Of a DNA stretch of 64,000 nt, positions 46,820 to 55,011 are shown piece after piece. The position numbers and the translations under genes are program-made. Origin of the DNA: Flavobacteriaceae bacterium GF1 (lineage in GTDB: Bacteria; Bacteroidota; Bacteroidia; Flavobacteriales; Flavobacteriaceae); NCBI GenBank assembly GCA_009797885.1, contig WNKP01000006.1, positions 124,001 to 188,000 of the forward strand, read 5' to 3'. Numbering within the stretch: position 1 is the first letter of the stretch; each line of letters starts with the position of its first letter. The notes beneath the pieces are model-generated. The model was not told the DNA's origin and ran no database searches. It was given only the letters and a program-made list of their open reading frames with translations.

Positions 46820-48040
46820 TTATACTACTTTTAGGGCAATACGGTGGCAGGCGTTGTTCAAATATCCCTTTGGGTTCCATCCGGGCAACACCATGGGCTG
46901 GCTTTTGCCCGCGCTGTCCGTGGCTTTTGCCCATATTTCATAATACCCTTTTTTAGGAAAACTGACCTGTGCCCTAAAATGCTGCCAAGCCAATCGGTTT
47001 ACGGGCTTTTCCAGGGTACACCCATGCCAGGTACTTCCAAAATCAATGGAGTAGTGAACCTGGGACACTTCCAGTTCCCCAGCCCAGGCATGCCCGTTAA
47101 TGACCAGGCTCTTCCCTTTTTTAAGAAGCGCCCCGCTCTTTGGAAAGGTAATCAAGGACTTTACGGGCATGGATTCGATAATGCACATATTTTGATCCGT
47201 CACTTCACTGCCGGGAGCAACGCTTTCACAAGGGACCCGATAAGAGGCACCTCCCATTTTGGCACCATCATGTACCTGGTTTCGGATACTGATGCGTTGT
47301 ATCCATTTTCCGGAAGCGGAAGCTGGCCAACCACCACAGACCAAGCGCAGGGGATAGCCATGTGCCAGGGGAATATCCTTTCCATTCATCTGAAAAGCCA
47401 GAAGGGTCTCCTCTTGCATGGCTTTTGAAATGGGCACTCCACGGGAAATGGGCTCTTTTTTGGGGTCACCACTCAAATGGGTATCCGCCGCATGGTAACC
47501 AATGTATACGGCCTCGGGTTTTATACCAACATCCTGGAGTAGATCACGTAACCGAATCCCTGTCCAGTTGGCACAGGAAACTGCTCCCACGGTCCATTGG
47601 TTCCCCTTGGCAGGGGGATCGAACTCGCTTCTGCCATTGCCTCCACACTCCAAGGTCAATTGATAGGTGTGTTGTGGAAATTTTGTCTTTAACTCCGCCA
47701 ACGAATACACTTTTTTCCGTTCTACGGCTTCACCATCAATAGTCAATGTCCAATTGTCGGCATCTATCTGTTTTGGTAGTATCCCGTTGTTTCGGATGAA
47801 CATGTACCTGTTTGGGGTAACGGCATCGTTTAGAAGATGGGCCTTGGCCTCAATATTCCATGGACGGTCGTTCAAAACCGTCATTTCCCTATCCTTAGCG
47901 AACAGTGAAAAGGGGTCTGGGTCCTGAAGCGCCAGGGGAACGTAATTTTTGGGAATAGTACCGGCAAAAACAACCGGAGCGCCAATTGCACTGGCAATTC
48001 CCGCCATTGTCAAGCTTTTGGAGAAATCCCTTCTGTCCAT
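46820..48040 (-). CDS. Periplasmic molybdopterin sulfite dehydrogenase-like enzyme (SorA/SoxC type)
   Basis: 406 aa from ATG 48040; a TTG at 48049 is in frame. The N-terminus has a twin-arginine signal (MDRRDFSKSLTMAG). The sulfite oxidase fold is shown by LTLECGGNGRSEFDPP with the molybdenum-ligand Cys, GAVSCANWTGIRLRDLL, YPLRLVCGGWPASASGKW and a C-terminal dimerisation domain (INGHAWAGELEVSQVHYSID). It would oxidise sulfite to sulfate and pass electrons to the downstream cytochrome. A MITE-like element ends 23 bp upstream of its ATG. Confidence 0.9.
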   Translation of the reverse strand: MDRRDFSKSLTMAGIASAIGAPVVFAGTIPKNYVPLALQDPDPFSLFAKDREMTVLNDRPWNIEAKAHLLNDAVTPNRYMFIRNNGILPKQIDADNWTLTIDGEAVERKKVYSLAELKTKFPQHTYQLTLECGGNGRSEFDPPAKGNQWTVGAVSCANWTGIRLRDLLQDVGIKPEAVYIGYHAADTHLSGDPKKEPISRGVPISKAMQEETLLAFQMNGKDIPLAHGYPLRLVCGGWPASASGKWIQRISIRNQVHDGAKMGGASYRVPCESVAPGSEVTDQNMCIIESMPVKSLITFPKSGALLKKGKSLVINGHAWAGELEVSQVHYSIDFGSTWHGCTLEKPVNRLAWQHFRAQVSFPKKGYYEIWAKATDSAGKSQPMVLPGWNPKGYLNNACHRIALKVV

Positions 48041-48063
48041 ACCTTGCAAGATTCAATTTAAAA

Positions 48064-48263
48064 CTTAGAGCCTGTTTAGGAATTTGTCAATTGTTTTCTT
48101 ATGTCCCTTTTTGCACGGCACATCGTTAAAATTTTAGTCCATAACTATGGCTATGCCTTTCCATCGCCCCAGCTCGCCCATAGCTTTCGCTATGTCGTGC
48201 CTCGTTCCGCACTAAAAATGGCCTACAACAATTCCAATCATAAATTCCTAGACAGGCTCTAAG
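48064..48263. mobile_element. 200-bp MITE-like element with 24-bp terminal inverted repeats
   Basis: Outer ends CTTAGAGCCTG...(48064-48087) and ...CAGGCTCTAAG (48240-48263) are inverted copies matching at 22 of 24 bases. The inside has no gene but contains further short inverted copies (CATAGC...GCTATG) so the whole element can fold. No target-site duplication is evident. It lies between operator D and the sulfite dehydrogenase gene. Confidence 0.7.
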
Positions 48264-48283
48264 ATAAAAAATGTGGTCGTTGT

Positions 48284-48328
48284 GTAACCGAGGTTACCAA
48301 AAGTAAGATGGGAGTACCGTTATATTTG
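48284..48328 (+). promoter_or_regulatory. Sulfur-regulon promoter D (small ORF-DUF2892)
   Basis: Palindrome GTAACC-GA-GGTTAC at 48284-48297 (perfect arms), centred 30.5 bp upstream of TATATTTG (48321-48328). The predicted start falls at or next to the ATG at 48332. Confidence 0.78.
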
Positions 48329-48331
48329 AGG

Positions 48332-48430
48332 ATGAAACTGAAGAAATGGCAAAAACTTATCATGGTCTGCCTTATCTGTGCTGGAATGGTAACCATAGCG
48401 GTTTTGTCCATTGAACGTTTAAATAGATAG
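48332..48430 (+). CDS. 32-aa single-helix membrane protein (small ORF)
   Basis: Translation MKLKKWQKLIMVCLICAGMV... ends ...IERLNR and stops with TAG 2 bp before the DUF2892 start. It has a basic N-terminus, one hydrophobic helix of about 18 residues with two cysteines, and a basic end, a common small membrane-protein design. The ATG sits 3 bp after the -7 element of promoter D, so it would be translated from a leaderless mRNA. It could instead be an untranslated leader of the next gene. Confidence 0.5.
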   Translation: MKLKKWQKLIMVCLICAGMVTIAVLSIERLNR

Positions 48431-48432
48431 CT

Positions 48433-48639
48433 ATGAAAAAAAATATGGGTAGATTGGATCGTATCGCGAGATTGGTTATTGCAGCCATAGTGGGCACCTT
48501 GTATTTTACAGGTGTTGTGCAAGGTATTTTGGGGTATGTGCTTTTGGCCTTGGCCGGTATTTTTGTGCTCACCTCCTTTGTAAGCTTTTGTCCACTGTAC
48601 GCCCTTGTAGGGCTCAATACGTGCCGAAGAAAAAATTAG
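48433..48639 (+). CDS. DUF2892 (YgaP-like) transmembrane protein
   Basis: 68 aa. MGRLDRIARLVIAAIVG...FTGVVQGILGYVLLALAGIFVLT with two helices and SFCPLYALVGLNT is the standard DUF2892 pattern, the membrane part of the YgaP rhodanese. Proteins of this type commonly accompany rhodaneses and sulfur genes. It is transcribed from promoter D and followed by a terminator. Confidence 0.9.
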   Translation: MKKNMGRLDRIARLVIAAIVGTLYFTGVVQGILGYVLLALAGIFVLTSFVSFCPLYALVGLNTCRRKN

Positions 48640-48655
48640 TTTTTTGGTTGAATGT

Positions 48656-48690
48656 AAAAAGCCATTCCGTTGGTATCGGGATGGCTTTTT
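48656..48690 (+). terminator. Intrinsic terminator after DUF2892 gene
   Basis: AAAAAGCCATTCCG pairs with CGGGATGGCTTTTT (one G-T pair) across a 7-base loop, ending in a T-tract. Confidence 0.88.
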
Positions 48691-48745
48691 AATGGGGTTT
48701 GGGGTAAAATTGAGATTTATCATGTTTTGGCAATCATACTGATTT

Positions 48746-48753
48746 TAAATTTG
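48746..48753 (+). promoter_or_regulatory. -7 element of the 42-aa ORF
   Basis: TAAATTTG matches TAnnTTTG, 20 bp before ATG 48774; a TTTG word lies at 48726-48729. No GTAACC palindrome precedes it, so it is outside the shared regulon. Confidence 0.5.
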
Positions 48754-48773
48754 GTGTACTAAACCAAATAACT

Positions 48774-48902
48774 ATGGGTGAACTTCTTACATTACCGTTG
48801 GTTTCCTGGGATAACGGTATTTTGATGATTGGCGTTTTTGCGCTGGTCGTTGTGTTATTGATTGCAGCTGTTTTTATGTTAATGAACAGCGGTAAGAAAT
48901 AG
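48774..48902 (+). CDS. 42-aa single-helix membrane protein (small ORF)
   Basis: Starts MGELLTLPLVSWDNGILMIG, then a long hydrophobic helix (VFALVVVLLIAAVFML) and ends MNSGKK. A TAnnTTTG element is correctly placed upstream and a terminator isolates it from the previous gene, which supports a real gene. Family unknown to me. It lies between two sulfur-regulon transcription units. Confidence 0.6.
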   Translation: MGELLTLPLVSWDNGILMIGVFALVVVLLIAAVFMLMNSGKK

Positions 48903-49061
48903 TTTTTACCGGTCACAGCCGTATTCCTTACGCCGGTCTTTTGTTGGATTTTGGTTTCCGACAAATGACCCGCTTTTGTATTGCCATTAGGGGACCATCT
49001 TTCTTTCAGCCTCTTCACGCCCCAACACTTTTTTAGCCCGTTTTAAGGACTTTCAATCAAG

Positions 49062-49105
49062 GTAACCAATGTTACTGTGTCGGCCATAGGGTCAACGTAG
49101 CTTTG
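49062..49105 (+). promoter_or_regulatory. Sulfur-regulon promoter E (TolC-MFP-RND-YeeE operon)
   Basis: GTAACC-AA-TGTTAC at 49062-49075 (11 of 12 arm bases conserved), centred 29.5 bp upstream of TAGCTTTG (49098-49105). Leader to ATG 49123 about 14 nt. Confidence 0.78.
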
Positions 49106-49122
49106 GACTCAAATTCAAAACG

Positions 49123-50436
49123 ATGACGATTAAACTTTGGGTTGTTACCTTGGTTCTATTTGGGTGGATCCTTCCCCTTAAAGCACAACAGCTCAAACCC
49201 ATTACGCTGAATGAGGTATTGATAAAAGTGCAGGAATCCAATGCGGATATTAAGATATCAGAATTTGAACTTACCGAAGCACAGGGGGACTTTACTATGG
49301 GTAATGCCATCTTTCTGCCCACTATTTCGATTTCCCATACCGGTATGGCAACGACCAATCCCCTAATGGCCTTTGGCACAAAACTGAACCAGGAAATCCT
49401 GACGGCCGCAGATTTTAATCCGGATTTGCTTAACGACCCCGATCAGATTGAGAACTACGCCACTACCCTGGTCATAGAACAACCCCTGGTCAATATGGAT
49501 GGGCTTTTTCAACGAAAGGCCGCTAAATCCACGATGGAAGCACGGGAGCAACAGGTTTATAGAACCAAGGACTATCTGGCGTTTGAAGCAACCCGTGCAT
49601 TCATGCAACTACAGTTGGCCCACAAGCGTGTTGAAGTTCTTGAAAAGGCCGTCAAAGCGGCATTGGCCAATGAAACCATGGTTGCCGATCGCTTTGAGGA
49701 AGGGTTATTGCAAAAGGCGGATTTGTTGCAGGCCAAGGTAAGGACCACAGGGATGGAGAACCAATTGATTTCCGCACAAAGCAACTTGAGCAATGCTTCC
49801 GACTATCTTGCTTTTTTGATGGATGAGGATGTAGCAGGGGACTATGTTCCCACCAAGGGATTGGAACTGGTGGACTACGTTATGGCGGATACTGACCGTG
49901 CAATTGAGGATCGGCCCGATGTAAAGGCCCTGGAGTTGGTTTCACAGGCCTATCGTTCGACCTATAAAGCGGATAAAATGGCCTTTTTGCCGCGGTTGAA
50001 TGCGTTTGGCTCCTATCAGCTTTTCGACGACGATCTTTTTCAGGCCAATTCCCAAGGTTACACCTTTGGTGCAAGTTTGAGCTGGGATGCGTTTCAAGGG
50101 GCCAAACGCTTTGCCAAAATCAAAAAAAGTCGAGCCACCTATGAAAAGGCACAAGTGGCCTATGAGCACTATCGTTCAAAGAGCGAACTGGAATTGCAAA
50201 AAGCTGGGAGAATGCTACTGGATGCGAAAAATCGTGCATCTACCTCTGCCTTGACGCTGGAACAGTCCGCGGAAACCCTACACATACGTTCCAATCGATT
50301 TAAGGAGGGCCTTGAAAGCACCTCGGAACTTTTAAGGGCAGAGGCACAATATGCCGAGAAGGAACTGGACCATTACAATGCGATTTATGAATACAATTAC
50401 GCTGTGGCGTACCATAATTTTTTAACCAAGAGATAA
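49123..50436 (+). CDS. TolC-family outer-membrane channel
   Basis: 437 aa. Signal peptide ending LPLKAQ. Two TolC repeats of long helices (LNEVLIKVQESNADIKISEFEL; KRVEVLEKAVKAALANETMV; later SRATYEKAQVAYEHYRSKSEL) and NHQ-type strands (GYTFGASLSWDAFQG). It is the exit duct of the RND pump encoded next. Gap of 1 bp to the adaptor gene. Confidence 0.92.
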   Translation: MTIKLWVVTLVLFGWILPLKAQQLKPITLNEVLIKVQESNADIKISEFELTEAQGDFTMGNAIFLPTISISHTGMATTNPLMAFGTKLNQEILTAADFNPDLLNDPDQIENYATTLVIEQPLVNMDGLFQRKAAKSTMEAREQQVYRTKDYLAFEATRAFMQLQLAHKRVEVLEKAVKAALANETMVADRFEEGLLQKADLLQAKVRTTGMENQLISAQSNLSNASDYLAFLMDEDVAGDYVPTKGLELVDYVMADTDRAIEDRPDVKALELVSQAYRSTYKADKMAFLPRLNAFGSYQLFDDDLFQANSQGYTFGASLSWDAFQGAKRFAKIKKSRATYEKAQVAYEHYRSKSELELQKAGRMLLDAKNRASTSALTLEQSAETLHIRSNRFKEGLESTSELLRAEAQYAEKELDHYNAIYEYNYAVAYHNFLTKR

Positions 50437-50437
50437 A

Positions 50438-51529
50438 ATGATACGTAAGATTTTAATGTACGGTCCCAAAAGATGGCTGTTCCCACTGATGGCAAGTCTT
50501 TTTTTAGTGGCGTGCGGAGAGGTAAAGAAAGAGGATGTTCATCAGAAGGATAGGATATCGGTCGCCGTAGCTACAGTAGGTATGGGAATGGAGGAGTACC
50601 TAACCGTTGGTAGTGGGCAGGTCACTTCGGTGAACAGTGCCACTTTGAGCACCCGTATGATGGGGCATGTTGAGCGTATTCCCGTAAAAGTTGGGGAAGC
50701 AGTGGACAAGGGCGATTTGTTGGTGGTGATCAACAATACTGACCTCAGGGCCAGAAAAGCCCAGGTGACCGCAAGTGTTATGGAGGCCCAAGCTTCCTTT
50801 GCCAATGCCAAAAAGGATTATGAACGCTATGTAAACCTTTTTGAAAAGAACAGCGCCTCGCAAAAAGAACTTGAGGATATGACCACCCGCTATGAAAGGG
50901 CCAAAGCGGGATTGGCAGCAGCACGGGAACTGGGCAAAGAGGTTGAGGCCCAATTTGCTTATGCAAACGTTAGGGCCCCATTTAAAGGTGTAGTGACCAA
51001 CACTTTTGTAGATGTGGGGACAATGGCCAATCCTGGTGCCCCTTTAATCTCGATTGAAAAACCAGGGACGTATGAAGTGATGGCCAGGATTCCTGAAAAT
51101 AGGATTAGTGGTATTGCAGTCGGGATGAAAGCTAAGGTCACCATTAAGGTTTTGGACACCGTGCTCACTGGGGAATTAACTGAACTCAGTACCTCCGCAA
51201 GCAGAACCGGCGGGCAATATTTGGCTACCGTTGAACTTACGGGCACTCCTTCTTCGGTACGGTCCGGGATGTACACTGCTGTGGCCCTTCCTGCAACAGA
51301 TGTCGCCCCAAAAACAGTTGTCGTGCCCAAAGAAGCTTTGGTGGAACAAGGACAACTCATAGGGATATATACCCTAGGGCAGGACAATACAGCCATTCTG
51401 CGTTGGCTCCGTTTGGGGGAAACTCTGGACAATGGCGTGGAGGTATTGTCCGGGTTGTCGGAAGGGGAAACCTATATCACTTCCTCCCAAGGAAAATTGT
51501 TCAATGGAGCAAAGGTCAGTATTCAATAA
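50438..51529 (+). CDS. RND efflux periplasmic adaptor (membrane fusion protein)
   Basis: 363 aa lipoprotein (LFLVAC). Lipoyl-like halves flank a helical hairpin: GHVERIPVKVGEAVDKGDLLVVIN, hairpin ASVMEAQASFANAKKDYERY, and FAYANVRAPFKGVVTNTFVDVG; beta-barrel domain near KAKVTIKVLD. It links the RND transporter to TolC. No metal-binding His/Cys-rich tail is seen, so a heavy-metal pump is not indicated. Confidence 0.92.
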   Translation: MIRKILMYGPKRWLFPLMASLFLVACGEVKKEDVHQKDRISVAVATVGMGMEEYLTVGSGQVTSVNSATLSTRMMGHVERIPVKVGEAVDKGDLLVVINNTDLRARKAQVTASVMEAQASFANAKKDYERYVNLFEKNSASQKELEDMTTRYERAKAGLAAARELGKEVEAQFAYANVRAPFKGVVTNTFVDVGTMANPGAPLISIEKPGTYEVMARIPENRISGIAVGMKAKVTIKVLDTVLTGELTELSTSASRTGGQYLATVELTGTPSSVRSGMYTAVALPATDVAPKTVVVPKEALVEQGQLIGIYTLGQDNTAILRWLRLGETLDNGVEVLSGLSEGETYITSSQGKLFNGAKVSIQ

Positions 51530-51539
51530 AGACGAATAG

Positions 51540-54500
51540 ATGAAAGAAGGTCTAGCAGGAAAGATAGCCAAAGGATTTATGACATCGAGACTTACGGTGC
51601 TCTTGATGGTCGTATTCATGGTCATCGGGATTTACAGTTCGTTTTTGATCCCAAGGGAGGAGGAACCTCAGATTGATGTCCCCATGGCTGATATTTTTGT
51701 GGGCTATCCAGGGGCAAATCCAACCGAGGTGGAGTCACGTATCACCAAGCCACTTGAGAAAATCATTTCGAATATTAAAGGGGTGGAATATGTGTATTCC
51801 ACTTCCATGAAAGAAGCGGGGATGGTTATCGTACAGTTCTACGTTGGGGAGGATATTGAGCGGTCGTTGGTGAGACTGTACGATGAGATCAACAAGCATA
51901 TGGACCAAATGCCCCAGGGAGTGACCATGCCCTTGGTCAAGACCAGGGCCATTGATGATGTCCCCATGCTTTCATTGACCTTGTGGAGCGAAACCTATGA
52001 TGACTATCAATTGGGTCAAATTTCGAATGAGTTGCTCAACGAAATTGAAAAAGTGAACGATGTGGCCATTACCAAAAAGATAGGGGGTCGTGATCGGCAG
52101 TTGCGCGTCGTATTGGATAAAGAAAGAATGGCCGGAAGCGGACTGGATTTTTTAAGGATTGCCGAAGTCATAAAGGCGAACAATGTACAAATGGGCGCAG
52201 GGGATTTTTACGCCAATGATACGGAGTTTCATGTAACGAGCGGAACATTTTTGTCCTCAAAGGAAGATGTAGAAAACCTGGTTGTGGGCACATTGGAAAA
52301 CCAGCCCATATATCTCAAACAGGTGGCCGAGGTCATCGATGGACCGCAGTTGGCCAATGCCTATGTTTCCTTTGGATATGGCGGAGCCAATGGGGCTGCC
52401 CGTGCGTTTCCTTCCGAATATCCCGCCGTTACCTTATCCATTGCCAAACGAAAGGGAGCGGATGCCATGAAAATTGCGGATAGGGTACTGCAGAAGGTGG
52501 AACATCTTAAAAGAACCCTATTGCCCAATGAAGTACACGTGGCGGTCACTCGAAATTACGGGGAAACGGCTTCACAAAAAGTATCGGAACTGTTGCTCCA
52601 CCTAATTGGTGCCATCATTGCCGTAACCTTTGTGGTCATGTTGGCTATGGGCTGGCGCGGGGGCTTGGTGGTATTTTTGTCCGTACCCATCACCTTTGCC
52701 CTCACACTGCTCAACTACTATATGCTGGAGTATACGTTGAACCGCATCACGCTTTTTGCACTGGTCTTTGTAACCGGTATTGTGGTGGATGATTCCATCA
52801 TCATAGCCGAGAACATGCACCGTCATTTTAAGATGAAGCGATTGCCGTTCAAAGATGCCGCCCTTTTTGCCATAAATGAGGTGGGCAACCCAACTATTTT
52901 GGCCACGTTTACGGTCATTGCTTCGGTATTGCCCATGGCTTTTGTTTCGGGCTTAATGGGGCCGTATATGTCACCAATGCCCATTGGGGCCTCAATTGCC
53001 ATGCTGTTGTCACTTTTTGTGGCCTTGACGATCACGCCATATCTCGGCTATCTGTTTTTACGGGAAAAAGACCGGAAGAAAAGTGAAAAGACAACGGTAC
53101 AAATTCAGGACACCGTTATCTTCAAAACCTATGAACGGTTCCAACGCCCATTGATCGAAAACCGAAAGAAAAGGTGGTTGTTCATTGGGGTTACCGTTAT
53201 ATTGCTTTTGGGCTCGGTAGGGTTGTTCTTCACCAAATCCGTGGCGGTAAAAATGCTTCCATTCGATAACAAGAATGAATTTCAGGTCATTATCGATATG
53301 CCGGAAGGGACAACACTGGAGCGGACGGCCGTGGTGACCAAAGAAATCGCTTCCTATTTGGCCTCAAGGCCAGAGGTGATGGATTATCAGGCCTATGTGG
53401 GGACTTCCGCGCCCATTACCTTTAATGGTTTGGTACGGCATTACGATTTGCGTGGAGGGAGCAATATGGCCGATATCCAGGTAAACCTTGTGGATAAACA
53501 CGATCGAAATGTACAAAGCCATGATATCGCTAAAATGTTACGGCCCCGTATACAGGAAATTGGGGCTTCCTATAAGGCCAATGTAAAAGTGGTCGAGGTG
53601 CCCCCGGGACCCCCTGTGCTCTCTACCATAGTGGCCGAAGTCTACGGTCCCGATTATGAAAAACAGATTGCTTTGGCTAATGGGGTGAAGACCATTCTTG
53701 AAAATACCGCTGATGTGGTTGATGTGGACTGGATGGTCGAAGCGGACCAAAAACAATATGATTTTGTGGTAGATAAGGAAAAGGCGTTACGCCATGGGGT
53801 CAACACGGCCCAAATTGTACATACCTTGAATATGGCCATGGCCGAACGTCCCGTAACCTATCTGTACCAAACAAATGCCTTTGATCATATTGGAATTGTA
53901 TTGACGTTGAGTGAGAACGACCGCTCGGGATTGGATAATCTGAAACAAATACGGGTGGTCTCCAAAAATGGACAAACGCTTCCCATTGGGGATTTGGTCA
54001 CTATTACAGAAACCACCAAGGACAAAAGCATCTATCGGAAGAACCAAAAAAGAGTGGTCTATGTCACCTCTGATATGGCAGGGGATTTGGAAAGCCCCGT
54101 TTATGCCATTTTAGGAATGACCGATAAGTTAAGGGATTTGGAACTCCCCCAAGGATATGGGATAAACGAATTGTATATGTCCCAGCCCGAGCTTGAAGAT
54201 GATTTTACCATAAAATGGGATGGGGAATGGCGGATTACGCTTGAAGTGTTCCGTGATTTGGGAATTGCCTTTTTAGGGGTAATCGTCATCATCTATATGT
54301 TGATTGTGGGGTGGTTCCAAAATTTTAGGGCACCATTGGTTATGATGGTGGCGATTCCCCTATCGTTAATAGGAATAGTCCTAGGGCATTGGATTCTGGG
54401 TGCTTTTTTCACGGCTACCTCGTTTATTGGGATGATAGCTTTGGCGGGAATCATGGTAAGGAATTCGGTCTTACTTATTGATTTTGTCAATCTGCGAACG

Positions 54501-54734
54501 CAGGAAGGGGTTCCTTTAAAACAAGCGGTAATTGAAGCTGGAGCAGTTAGGACAACGCCCATTCTACTAACGGCCGGGACGGTGGTCATCGGGGCCTTTG
54601 TGATTTTGTTCGACCCCATATTTCAGGGCTTGGCGATTTCTTTAATGGGGGGTACCATTGCCTCTACCGTGCTGACCTTGTTGGTGGTGCCCCTGGTCTA
54701 CTATATGATGGAACGTAAAAATGAAACAAAATGA
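51540..54734 (+). CDS. RND-family efflux permease (proton-driven)
   Basis: 1064 aa, full AcrB-like length with two sets of helices and two large periplasmic loops. TM4 contains VVDDSIIIAENMHRH with the paired Asp used for proton coupling in drug-type pumps. The end of TM12 overlaps the next gene by ATGA. A pump in a sulfur-regulated operon could export a sulfur compound, metal or toxic by-product; substrate unknown. Confidence 0.93.
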   Translation: MKEGLAGKIAKGFMTSRLTVLLMVVFMVIGIYSSFLIPREEEPQIDVPMADIFVGYPGANPTEVESRITKPLEKIISNIKGVEYVYSTSMKEAGMVIVQFYVGEDIERSLVRLYDEINKHMDQMPQGVTMPLVKTRAIDDVPMLSLTLWSETYDDYQLGQISNELLNEIEKVNDVAITKKIGGRDRQLRVVLDKERMAGSGLDFLRIAEVIKANNVQMGAGDFYANDTEFHVTSGTFLSSKEDVENLVVGTLENQPIYLKQVAEVIDGPQLANAYVSFGYGGANGAARAFPSEYPAVTLSIAKRKGADAMKIADRVLQKVEHLKRTLLPNEVHVAVTRNYGETASQKVSELLLHLIGAIIAVTFVVMLAMGWRGGLVVFLSVPITFALTLLNYYMLEYTLNRITLFALVFVTGIVVDDSIIIAENMHRHFKMKRLPFKDAALFAINEVGNPTILATFTVIASVLPMAFVSGLMGPYMSPMPIGASIAMLLSLFVALTITPYLGYLFLREKDRKKSEKTTVQIQDTVIFKTYERFQRPLIENRKKRWLFIGVTVILLLGSVGLFFTKSVAVKMLPFDNKNEFQVIIDMPEGTTLERTAVVTKEIASYLASRPEVMDYQAYVGTSAPITFNGLVRHYDLRGGSNMADIQVNLVDKHDRNVQSHDIAKMLRPRIQEIGASYKANVKVVEVPPGPPVLSTIVAEVYGPDYEKQIALANGVKTILENTADVVDVDWMVEADQKQYDFVVDKEKALRHGVNTAQIVHTLNMAMAERPVTYLYQTNAFDHIGIVLTLSENDRSGLDNLKQIRVVSKNGQTLPIGDLVTITETTKDKSIYRKNQKRVVYVTSDMAGDLESPVYAILGMTDKLRDLELPQGYGINELYMSQPELEDDFTIKWDGEWRITLEVFRDLGIAFLGVIVIIYMLIVGWFQNFRAPLVMMVAIPLSLIGIVLGHWILGAFFTATSFIGMIALAGIMVRNSVLLIDFVNLRTQEGVPLKQAVIEAGAVRTTPILLTAGTVVIGAFVILFDPIFQGLAISLMGGTIASTVLTLLVVPLVYYMMERKNETK

Positions 54735-54916
54735 AAAATAGGATTGTAAGGGCCGTAGCAGGGAGCTTTGTACTCATCAGCTTGTTATTGGCGGTGTATG
54801 TGAATATAAATTGGTTATGGTTTACTGCCTTTGTGGGTGCCAATTTATTGCAGTCGTCCATTACCAAATGGTGCTTAATGGAAGATATTTTAAGGAAATT
54901 GGGTGTAAAGGACTAG
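54731..54916 (+). CDS. DUF2892 (YgaP-like) transmembrane protein, second copy
   Basis: 61 aa. KNRIVRAVAGSFVLISLLLA, FTAFVGANLLQSSITKWCLM and EDILRKLGV match DUF2892, with two helices and the conserved NLLQSxxTxxC stretch. It starts within the RND stop codon (ATGA), so translation is coupled to the pump and followed by the YeeE genes. Confidence 0.9.
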   Translation: MKNRIVRAVAGSFVLISLLLAVYVNINWLWFTAFVGANLLQSSITKWCLMEDILRKLGVKD

Positions 54917-55011
54917 TGTTTTGTCCCATTTGTCAGGTATGGGGCCAATGGCCGGGGTCAAGGGATATGTTTCTTAGGGTTATTTGTGCATTTTTGTAAA
55001 AAAAACGAGTA

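Noticed and set aside
48240-48297. Operator D acting as a present-day bidirectional promoter for the sulfite dehydrogenase operon
   Set aside because: No TAnnTTTG exists on the minus strand at the required distance; that position lies in the MITE end.
48259-48723. 154-codon minus-strand frame over the DUF2892 region
   Set aside because: It is antisense to a clear DUF2892 gene, its promoter and its terminator.
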